NCBI GenBank assembly: GCA_031290675.1
Contig: JAITNC010000074.1
Location: 1 to 11,186 of the forward strand
Direction of reading: 5' to 3'
DNA length: 11,186 bases
Source of the DNA: Campylobacteraceae bacterium
GTDB lineage: Bacteria > Campylobacterota > Campylobacteria > Campylobacterales > Campylobacteraceae
Shown here in pieces: positions 5,698 through 11,186 of the stretch. Each line of letters opens with the position of its first letter. The first letter of the stretch is position 1. Position numbers and translations under genes: made by a program. The notes under the pieces were generated by a model. That model was not told the DNA's origin and did not search any database. It was given only the letters and a program-made list of their open reading frames with translations.

Positions 5698-7101
5698 TCA
5701 ATCCTTTAAGCTCACAAACCCCTGCGCACGCCAATGAGCTTCTATTATCGTTTCGGCGTATCGTTTGGGGTCTTCCATAAATTTTTTATAATTTTCCTGA
5801 TTTTCAAAAAAGTAAGTTTTGCCGCCGTAGATGTAACTGTGAGGGGCTTTTTGGTTGATGATAGTCGCGCCGCTCACGGGGTCTTTTACCTCTTTTTCAA
5901 CTATCTCATTGAAATAATTTACACCCTTCTCAACATCGCTTAAGTTTACGGTTATCCACTCGTCGTCAATCTCATACTTTAGCGGTATCGGATTGCAGCC
6001 GCCCTCTTTTCCGACTGAAGGCAAAAATATCCTGACATTGCACGATATGCAGATGAGTTCATCGCCGCTTTTGATGTAGCCCATATCGCCGCAAATCATA
6101 CAAGCGTCAAACACGACTACGGGCGAAGCTCTGTCCACAAATCTGTTGAGCGCAAAAAATCTTATCTTGTTTCCGGCGTCTGTTATGTAAGCAAATCTAT
6201 GCAGGTCGTTGTCATCTAAAAGTTTGAGCGGTATCTTAAACTCGCCCTCCATCGGCTCTAAAACTTCTGCGTTTGAGAGTTTTGGAGGCTTTGAAGCGTA
6301 AAAATCATAATACGCCATAATGCCGCAAGAGATGAGAACCAAAGCCACAGCGGCGGCGGTTACGTTTGATATCTTCGCCCTGCTCTCTTTTGCTTTTCTA
6401 TATATCACGCTGCCGACAAGGCTTTTTTGCGGAAGTTTTGCCAATGTAAGCACGTAAGAGCCCAAAGCGCACAATATCAAAACGCAGTACACATAAGGCA
6501 AAAATGAGCCGTAATGGATAAGTTTGGCGATGAGCGATAAAAATCCCGCACTTGTATCCAAAATCCCAAAACGCATCAGTTCAAGCATACCGTCTGCAAA
6601 TAGCTTTGAAACGAGCAGGAGAGTTGTTATGATGATAAGCGTTGAGCGAACTTTTCTTGACAACTTTGATGAGGCTTCCCTCAAGAGCAGATACAAGACT
6701 ATCGCCGTGCCAAATCCTAAAAGCGTATAACCAAACGATACGATAGAGAGCGTGTCCAAAAGCTCGCCGCCAAAAAGCGGGAAATCATACGAGAGGACAC
6801 GATAATAAACGCTAAAACAAAATATCAAACAGGTGGCGACGATTATCTTGAACACCCTAAATCTCAATATAAAACTCACGAAAAAAAGTATCAATAAAAG
6901 TTTTGCGAACGAGTAGCTGATGGTCTTAAGCTCATCTATCACGAGATAATCACTCGCTATCTTAAACACGACAAATGCGCTTAAAACTCCAATGAGCGAG
7001 CTTAGGACAAAATCTTTTACGGATATGTTTTTACCCCACAAAGCGAGGTACAAAATGATGCCAAGGTAGGCTTGCAGAACGAGAAAAAAATAGACTGACA
7101 T
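5698..7101 (-). CDS. DUF2318 multi-pass membrane protein with C-terminal YHS-like domain, Cj1660-like
   Basis: 467 residues. The N-terminal 265 residues are mostly membrane helices (roughly 8 or 9 segments). A DUF2318 domain follows at about 285-392, containing FAYITDAGNKIRFFALN, Cys334-x-x-Cys337, Cys351-x-x-Cys354 and a lone Cys369. Proteins with this domain are commonly annotated as Fe-S-containing. The four paired cysteines could bind a metal or cluster, or be redox active. The last part (about 404-450) reads KDPVSGATI, then YIYGGKTYFF, then a helix ending DPKRY, which resembles a YHS metal-binding domain whose usual cysteines are replaced (Ser410, and FENQEN for FCSxxC). The ATG at 7101 is chosen because AAGAAG lies 7 bases before it; a TTG two codons earlier is too close. 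It follows a hairpin after p19. It may move electrons or metal between periplasm and membrane (inference). Confidence 0.88.
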   Translation of the reverse strand: MSVYFFLVLQAYLGIILYLALWGKNISVKDFVLSSLIGVLSAFVVFKIASDYLVIDELKTISYSFAKLLLILFFVSFILRFRVFKIIVATCLIFCFSVYYRVLSYDFPLFGGELLDTLSIVSFGYTLLGFGTAIVLYLLLREASSKLSRKVRSTLIIITTLLLVSKLFADGMLELMRFGILDTSAGFLSLIAKLIHYGSFLPYVYCVLILCALGSYVLTLAKLPQKSLVGSVIYRKAKESRAKISNVTAAAVALVLISCGIMAYYDFYASKPPKLSNAEVLEPMEGEFKIPLKLLDDNDLHRFAYITDAGNKIRFFALNRFVDRASPVVVFDACMICGDMGYIKSGDELICISCNVRIFLPSVGKEGGCNPIPLKYEIDDEWITVNLSDVEKGVNYFNEIVEKEVKDPVSGATIINQKAPHSYIYGGKTYFFENQENYKKFMEDPKRYAETIIEAHWRAQGFVSLKD

Positions 7102-7111
7102 ATACAAACTT

Positions 7112-7154
7112 CTTAAAATAAAAATGCGTGCGGCGGGAGAGTCCCGCTACACGC
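7112..7154 (-). terminator. GC-rich hairpin with U-rich tail between p19 and the DUF2318 gene
   Basis: On the minus strand, two 13-base arms (7154-7142 and 7138-7126) flank a 3-base CTC loop. Eleven pairs are Watson-Crick, one is G-U and one is mismatched. The RNA then reads AUUUUUAUUUUA (7125-7114). This is the form of an intrinsic terminator. It sits 15 bases after the p19 stop and just before the ribosome site of the next operon gene. It probably acts as a partial terminator or as a 3' stabiliser for ftr1-p19 mRNA, since the genes beyond it belong to the same conserved locus. A dispersed REP-like palindrome is the alternative. Confidence 0.7.
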
Positions 7155-7169
7155 TTAGGTGGGGATTGA

Positions 7170-7700
7170 TTATTTGATACCTGTGTATTTGAAATCAAAC
7201 TCCAATGAGAACGGGTCAAACCATTTGCCAACACCCGTAGCCTTATCGGCGTGGCGTCCAAAACCTTGTTTTTGTGGGCTTTCTATCGTGTATTTTAGAT
7301 GATAGTTACCAACTCCCAACATCTTGATATTTGCTCCGTAGTGAGGGCCGTCTATCGCTACCATAGGCATAAATGTGCCGGTTTTTTTAACGCCTGTATC
7401 TTTGTTTGTCAGTTCATAAGCAACTGAAAGATAAGGTATCCACTCGCCATCGCCAAAACCATTTTTGTTACCCTCAGTGGCGTGTATATCAGCCTCCAAG
7501 TGCAGGTCAGCCAAAGACGGAGCCAAGTCTATACCTTTTGGTTCCATATCTACAGGAGCAAGATAAACAGCTGCGATAATCATATTGTTTATCTCAACTT
7601 CTTCTCCTATTGGAAATTCTTTAAACTCATCAGCTGCGCTGACGTTCAAAGCGAAAACAGCGGCTAAAGCCGCAACCATTTTTGTCAAATTCTTGACCAT
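7170..7700 (-). CDS. p19: Periplasmic iron/copper-binding protein P19 (FetP, Tp34 family)
   Basis: 176 residues, close to C. jejuni P19. Signal peptide at 1-22 (core AALAAVFALNVSA, cleavage after Ala22 likely). The mature protein is an immunoglobulin-like fold that dimerises and binds copper and iron. The ligands known from E. coli FetP line up with a constant offset of 23: His67 and Glu69 (HLE), Met113 (PMV), His120 (GPHYG) and His150 (RHAD). Family landmarks EWIPYLSVAYEL and NIKMLGVGNYHL are intact. The ATG at 7700 follows AGGAGA at 7710-7705. The frame runs on upstream to 7895, but that part overlaps ftr1 and would bury the signal peptide. It lies 41 bases after the ftr1 stop. In family studies P19/FetP acts with the FTR1-like permease under iron starvation; it probably delivers iron to the permease. 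Confidence 0.97.
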   Translation of the reverse strand: MVKNLTKMVAALAAVFALNVSAADEFKEFPIGEEVEINNMIIAAVYLAPVDMEPKGIDLAPSLADLHLEADIHATEGNKNGFGDGEWIPYLSVAYELTNKDTGVKKTGTFMPMVAIDGPHYGANIKMLGVGNYHLKYTIESPQKQGFGRHADKATGVGKWFDPFSLEFDFKYTGIK

Positions 7701-7741
7701 ACGTTCTCCTTCATTTAAGATGAAATTTTTAAAACTGTAAA

Positions 7742-9682
7742 TCATTTGCGGCGTGCGTTTTTGATTGCTTCTGCCACTTGTACGAGAGCTTGTTTTCTGG
7801 CGTTTTTTCTTATGAGCGCAGTTCCTGCCACTATACCTATAAGAAGTATAGCTTGAGGCAACAGACTCTCTATATATGGATAAACGCCGAGCCAAGTTAT
7901 TGTCGGAAAGCCTTCCAGTATCGTAGGTTCTATGATTTTGCCTTCCACAAGCTCCATGATGCCTTTGCCCGTAAATGTTACGGACATATAAAATATAATC
8001 GCACTCGTTATAACAAAAAATGGTTTTATAGGTATCTTGACAGCGCCCGCTTTGAGGGCAAAAAACAGTATAGTAAGAAGTACAAGACCTATCACCAAAC
8101 CAGCCGCTATCACGCCGTATCCTGCCGCACTTTTGGCGTCAAATATTATCGCCTGATAAAACAAAACCGTTTCAGCGCCTTCTCTATAGACAGCCAAAAA
8201 CACGGTAAACCAAAGAGCTTTCGCCGAACCGCTGCTGATGGAGTCTTTCACTTTTTCAGATATATAATGCGCCCATTTTTTTGAGTGAGCGTTTGAGAGA
8301 AGCCAAAAACCGACGTAAAAGAGCAAAAGTACAGCCACGAGCATAGTTATGCCCTCTAAAAGCTCTCTTGACTCTCCTGAAGCGTTAAATAGATAATTCA
8401 TAACAAACGCCGTAACGAAGCTAAGTCCTATCGCCGCCCATAGTGAGTTGTAGACTATGTTTAGCCGCTCACCATTGCCGCTTTTGACAAGATAAGCTAT
8501 CACGGCGGTAACTACTATCAACGCCTCTACGCCCTCTCTGAGTATGATGATTAAAGAGTACAAAAATAGCGACCAAGGCGTTGTTTTGGTTGAGAGTTTT
8601 TCAGCCGCCGCCTCTACTTCTTTGTACAATCTCTCCAAAACCGCTTCTATCTTTTCTACGTCCCCGCTGTTTTTGATGATAGCGACTATCTCGCTGAAAG
8701 TCCCTTCTATCGTGGTTTTGAGCGTGCTGTCCATAGCGCCTACTCTCACCTCCATACCGCTCGCTTCAAATATATCAAAATAAGCGTTTTGTATAGTGCT
8801 TGTGGCTTTTTTACTGTCGCCTGTTTTATAAAGCTCAACTGCTTTTGCGCCCTCTGCTTTGATATTTGCCAAAACTTCAAAGTAGTTTTGCGAGCTCTGC
8901 TCAACCTCTTCTATCTCCACATCAACCACGGCTAATTCCGCCGCACTTTGGGGCAGTTCATTTAGAGCCAAGTAAATGCTGTTTTTGAGCTTTTGCAGGT
9001 CGTTTTGCAGCGTAGAAACATCATCTAAAGCGTCCAAACTCATGATGATTCGCCTCATCTCATTTTGTATCTGTCCGTCTTTTGACTGCGAGATGTGCTT
9101 TCTGATAGCGACTTCCATCATACTGTTTCTATAGTCTTCAAACTGAGCGGCTCTCACAAGCTCTTTCGCTTTTGCCATATCGCCCATCTGCGCGGCTTCT
9201 ACTGACTTTTCAAACTTATCGTTTATGCTTTGATATAGCGTCTGCCATCTTATGTCAAGTTTGCTCTCGCTCTCGTCTACAAAAACCTCTTGGGAAGCTT
9301 CTGCTACTATGGCAACTCCGCCGTGAAGTTTTGGCAAAACCTCGTCCATATCGGCGTTGAGGCTATCTACGACCTCTTTCACTTCTGCTATCGTAGCGCC
9401 GTTTTTTATAAGATTTCTTATTTTTGTAAATTTGCGTTCCATAGTCCACGACTTTTTGCTTGAAACGTTTATTCTGATAGGCCCTTCCAAGTTTTCAAAT
9501 AACTCAAAATAAGCACTCTGTGCGACCTCTTGCGCTTCGTCTTGCTTACCTTCCTCATATAGTTTTACACTACTTGCAAATCTATCTTTTACTCTATCTA
9601 CCAAATCTTGATAGTCGTACTCTCTAGCAGACATCAATGCAGGTATCAAAAGCATAAATAAAAGGCAAAACAGTTTTTTCAT
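7742..9682 (-). CDS. ftr1: FTR1-family iron permease with repeated periplasmic domain (FetM, Cj1658-like)
   Basis: 646 residues, more than twice the size of a bare FTR1/EfeU permease. Signal peptide at 1-19 (MKKLFCLLFMLLIPALMSA). Residues 24-363 form a helical periplasmic region made of three related units spaced about 121 residues apart: YFELFE at 58, QFEDYR at 180 and YFDIFE at 301, each followed by an acidic-hydrophobic segment. The permease domain starts near 370 with about seven membrane helices. The two iron-passing motifs are REGVE (382-386) and REGAE (500-504), and SRELLEG lies at 438-444. All key residues are present. The ATG at 9682 has GGAGA at 9691-9687. The frame extends to 9712, but that would put the ribosome site and part of the Fur box inside the gene and displace the signal peptide. 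It is the first gene after two Fur boxes and works with P19. Confidence 0.96.
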   Translation of the reverse strand: MKKLFCLLFMLLIPALMSAREYDYQDLVDRVKDRFASSVKLYEEGKQDEAQEVAQSAYFELFENLEGPIRINVSSKKSWTMERKFTKIRNLIKNGATIAEVKEVVDSLNADMDEVLPKLHGGVAIVAEASQEVFVDESESKLDIRWQTLYQSINDKFEKSVEAAQMGDMAKAKELVRAAQFEDYRNSMMEVAIRKHISQSKDGQIQNEMRRIIMSLDALDDVSTLQNDLQKLKNSIYLALNELPQSAAELAVVDVEIEEVEQSSQNYFEVLANIKAEGAKAVELYKTGDSKKATSTIQNAYFDIFEASGMEVRVGAMDSTLKTTIEGTFSEIVAIIKNSGDVEKIEAVLERLYKEVEAAAEKLSTKTTPWSLFLYSLIIILREGVEALIVVTAVIAYLVKSGNGERLNIVYNSLWAAIGLSFVTAFVMNYLFNASGESRELLEGITMLVAVLLLFYVGFWLLSNAHSKKWAHYISEKVKDSISSGSAKALWFTVFLAVYREGAETVLFYQAIIFDAKSAAGYGVIAAGLVIGLVLLTILFFALKAGAVKIPIKPFFVITSAIIFYMSVTFTGKGIMELVEGKIIEPTILEGFPTITWLGVYPYIESLLPQAILLIGIVAGTALIRKNARKQALVQVAEAIKNARRK

Positions 9683-9697
9683 CTTATCTCCAAAATA

Positions 9698-9720
9698 GAT
9701 AGTGATTATCAAAATGATAA
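9698..9720 (-). promoter_or_regulatory. Fur box, promoter-distal (close to the ftr1 ribosome site)
   Basis: On the minus strand, bases 9716-9698 match the 19-base Fur consensus GATAATGATAATCATTATC at 15 of 19 positions, with TGATAATCA intact. The overlapping TTATCA-TTT-TGATAA (9720-9706) is a perfect 6-base inverted repeat. It lies 16 bases before the ftr1 ATG, so Fur bound here would block early transcription. Confidence 0.75.
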
Positions 9721-9751
9721 AAAATTTAGTGGAATTTTATCCCATAGAAGC

Positions 9752-9757
9752 TTTATA
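9752..9757 (-). promoter_or_regulatory. Candidate -10 box of the ftr1 operon
   Basis: TATAAA on the minus strand (9757-9752), between the two Fur boxes, is the best -10 I see. TTGATA at 9783-9778 resembles a -35 but is 20 bases away and inside the Fur box. GATAAA at 9746-9741 is an alternative. A start near 9745 would give a leader of about 63 bases. Confidence 0.3.
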
Positions 9758-9762
9758 AATAA

Positions 9763-9782
9763 TAAAAGAATAATCATTATCA
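9763..9782 (-). promoter_or_regulatory. Fur box, promoter-proximal (upstream of the candidate -10)
   Basis: On the plus strand, 9763-9781 matches the 19-base Fur consensus at 15 of 19 positions, and the last 12 bases (AATCATTATC and the TA before them) are perfect. On the minus strand it reads TGATAATGATTATTC, matching the 7-1-7 form at 12 of 14 arm positions. It lies where a -35 region would be, so Fur would exclude RNA polymerase. Confidence 0.8.
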
Positions 9783-9832
9783 ATTTGGCTGTTTTTTGCG
9801 ACTCTTAACGGTTAATTTGCATACAAAAAATA

Positions 9833-10654
9833 CTAACTTTGTGTATCTTTTTGGTTTGTTAAAAATTGCAGATAATCGCAGATATTTATTAATGAAAATG
9901 TTACCAAAAATATCATAAGTCCCGGAAAAAAACTCACCCACCACGCCACGTCTATCACCTCTTTGCCCTCCGAGATGATGCTTCCCCAGCTGATAGATGG
10001 GGGCATAACGCCGATACCCAAAAAGCTAAGTCCGCTCTCAGCAAGTATCGCTCCACTAAGCCCAAACGTGAAACTGATGAAAAACAGCGGCGCTAACAGC
10101 GGGGCGAAGTATTTAAATATGATTTTTACTTTTGATACATTTGCAAGTTTGAGGATTTTGATAAATGGCTGTGCGTTTATAGAAAAACTCTCGCTTCGTA
10201 TCATTCTCGCCATACTCATCCAACCTGTAACAGATATGACGATGATGAGCGTCAAAGCCGAAGCGTTCACGTAACTTACCAACGCCAAAAGCAGGAAAAA
10301 TGTCGGAAATGTTAAAAACAGGTCTATCATAACGACGACCGTTTTGTCTATATTTTTGCCGAAAAACCCTGCGCTTATTCCTACTATCAGCCCGACAAAG
10401 CTCGCCACCGACGCACTTGCAAAGCCTATGATGAGCGAAACTTTCCCGCCTTCTATAATCCTCGCCAATATATCCCGTCCAAGTCTGTCTGTGCCAAACA
10501 GATGCGCTAAAGACGGCGCTTCTAAAAGCGAAGCGGCATTCATATCAAACGGCGACAGGGAGTATACAAATCCCCCAAAAAACGATATCAAAACGATGCT
10601 CGCCAAAATCACAACGCTAACTATGGGAACTTTTTTCATCTTGCGTTCACGCAT
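9833..10654 (-). CDS. OppC/DppC-type ABC transporter permease, no partner genes in view
   Basis: Inner-membrane subunit of a peptide/nickel-type ABC importer, 273 residues. Landmarks of the family: an N-terminal membrane helix (about 9-31), HLFGTDRLGRD at 51-61, the coupling (EAA-like) loop near 160-180 (FIKILKLANVSKVKIIFKY), and SGLSFLGIGVMPPSISWG at 207-224. The C-terminus (INICDYLQ and a short polar tail) departs from the usual GDxLRDxLDP ending. The start at 10654 overlaps the rsmD stop by 8 bases (ATGCGTGA). An ATG five codons later (10639) is the alternative, and neither has a good ribosome site. No permease B, ATPase or binding protein lies downstream; any partners must lie upstream of rsmD or elsewhere. 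The substrate cannot be told from this subunit. Confidence 0.85.
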   Translation of the reverse strand: MRERKMKKVPIVSVVILASIVLISFFGGFVYSLSPFDMNAASLLEAPSLAHLFGTDRLGRDILARIIEGGKVSLIIGFASASVASFVGLIVGISAGFFGKNIDKTVVVMIDLFLTFPTFFLLLALVSYVNASALTLIIVISVTGWMSMARMIRSESFSINAQPFIKILKLANVSKVKIIFKYFAPLLAPLFFISFTFGLSGAILAESGLSFLGIGVMPPSISWGSIISEGKEVIDVAWWVSFFPGLMIFLVTFSLINICDYLQFLTNQKDTQS

Positions 10655-11186
10655 AAAAACTTATGGCGCTGTTGCCAAAAGTCTTGGTTTTTGAAAGCTC
10701 AAAATCCCCTATCGTCTTTGGCATTTGAAATGAGCTGATATGCTCATATGCGGCGAGTTTGACCTTTGAGCGTGGCAGAGAGCTTAAAAGAGCGATACTT
10801 TTTTCATATATATCGCCCATACCTTCACGTATGTCAAACGGCGGGTCAAAGTAAAAAAACGCCCCATCTTTAAGCCACTGCGTTATCTTTGGCAGCTCCA
10901 CAAATGCGTCCCCTTTGATACATACGCTTTTTAACTCCTTCAAACTATCGCAGTTTTTTTTCAGCGCCTCAAAAGCCAAGCGGTCTTTTTCTATAAAATA
11001 CGCCTCTTTTGCACCTCTGCTCAAAGCCTCCAAACCGATACTGCCGCTTCCTGCAAAAACCTCCACAAACACGCTCTCTACGATGTCAAACTGTATAGTG
11101 TTGAAGTATGAGAGTTTGAGTATCGCTTTTGTGCTTCTTGTCGTTTCCAACGAGGGCAATAATAGCTTTTTGCCTTTGAACCTTCC
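10647..11186 (-). CDS. rsmD: 16S rRNA (guanine(966)-N2)-methyltransferase RsmD, N-terminus outside the window
   Basis: Transfers a methyl group from S-adenosylmethionine to N2 of G966 in 16S rRNA during small-subunit assembly; cytoplasmic. 179 residues are visible and about ten are missing at the N-terminus. The visible part begins GRFKGKKLLLPSLETTRSTK, the characteristic RsmD N-terminal block, and runs off the window edge in frame. Next come the AdoMet-binding motif EVFAGSGSIGLEALSRG, the acidic residue in FIEKD, and the catalytic DPPF motif. A TTG at 11159 opens an internal frame but lies inside the conserved block, so it is not the true start. The stop overlaps the start of the permease gene by 8 bases, so the two are co-transcribed. 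Confidence 0.92.
   Translation of the reverse strand, partial: GRFKGKKLLLPSLETTRSTKAILKLSYFNTIQFDIVESVFVEVFAGSGSIGLEALSRGAKEAYFIEKDRLAFEALKKNCDSLKELKSVCIKGDAFVELPKITQWLKDGAFFYFDPPFDIREGMGDIYEKSIALLSSLPRSKVKLAAYEHISSFQMPKTIGDFELSKTKTFGNSAISFYA

Noticed and set aside
7701..7895. Longer start for p19 (65 extra codons)
   Set aside because: The extension overlaps the ftr1 3' end in another frame and would hide the signal peptide. AGGAGA precedes the ATG at 7700.
7778..8284. 168-codon open frame on the plus strand
   Set aside because: It is antisense to the FTR1 membrane domain, has an unlikely composition (many Tyr, Lys, Arg, Ser) and no family features. It is a shadow frame.
9683..9712. Longer start for ftr1 (ten extra codons)
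   Set aside because: It would lie over the ribosome site and Fur box and place polar residues before the signal peptide. The ATG at 9682 has a well-placed GGAGA.
9805..9815. Palindrome TTAACGGTTAA after the OppC-type gene
   Set aside because: The arms are five bases with a one-base centre and no U-tract follows, so it is not a terminator. An operator is possible, but nothing supports it.
1..11186. Search for tRNA, rRNA, CRISPR arrays, insertion sequences and attachment sites
   Set aside because: I saw no spaced repeats of CRISPR type, no transposase-like protein, no tRNA-like cloverleaf and no rRNA sequence. The genes are tightly packed.

Overview
The window carries a single run of genes, all on the minus strand, from a member of the Campylobacterota (Epsilonproteobacteria). 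I base this on the gene content and order, on the TGnTATAAT-type promoters without clear -35 boxes, and on the moderate-to-low GC. Genes 7742-9682 down to 1658 match, in order and type, the Campylobacter jejuni Cj1658-Cj1665 iron locus (ftr1, p19, DUF2318 membrane protein, two MacB/FtsX-like permeases, ABC ATPase, two thioredoxin-fold proteins). This match is from memory of the locus, not a search. I cannot assign a genus.

Layout, read in the direction of transcription (right to left). First come the 3' part of rsmD (16S rRNA methyltransferase, cut by the window edge) and an overlapping OppC/DppC-type permease with no partner genes in view. A 150-base intergenic region follows with two strong Fur-box-like operators. 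Next are ftr1 and p19, then a GC-rich hairpin with a U-rich tail, then the DUF2318 protein, both permeases, the ATPase and both thioredoxin-fold proteins. These last six genes are packed with 1- to 14-base overlaps or a 1-base gap. A small secreted protein of unknown function follows 24 bases after the last thioredoxin gene, with its own extended -10 box. The left end is more AT-rich. It holds a short leader ORF that looks like a decayed repeat, a hypothetical lipoprotein, and the start of a small hydrophobic protein cut by the window edge.

How the genes probably work together: under iron limitation Fur leaves the operators and the locus is transcribed. P19 binds iron (with copper) in the periplasm, and the FTR1 permease moves iron across the inner membrane through its two REGxE motifs. 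The ABC ATPase and two MacB-like permeases could drive a mechanical step in the periplasm. The DUF2318 protein (two CxxC pairs plus a cysteine-free YHS-like tail) and the two thioredoxin-fold proteins suggest a redox step on iron or on partner proteins. Those last roles are inference. The most notable points are the threefold repeat in the FTR1 periplasmic domain, the YHS-like tail, the hairpin between p19 and the rest of the operon, the extra secreted protein at the operon end, and the paired promoter sequences at the left end.
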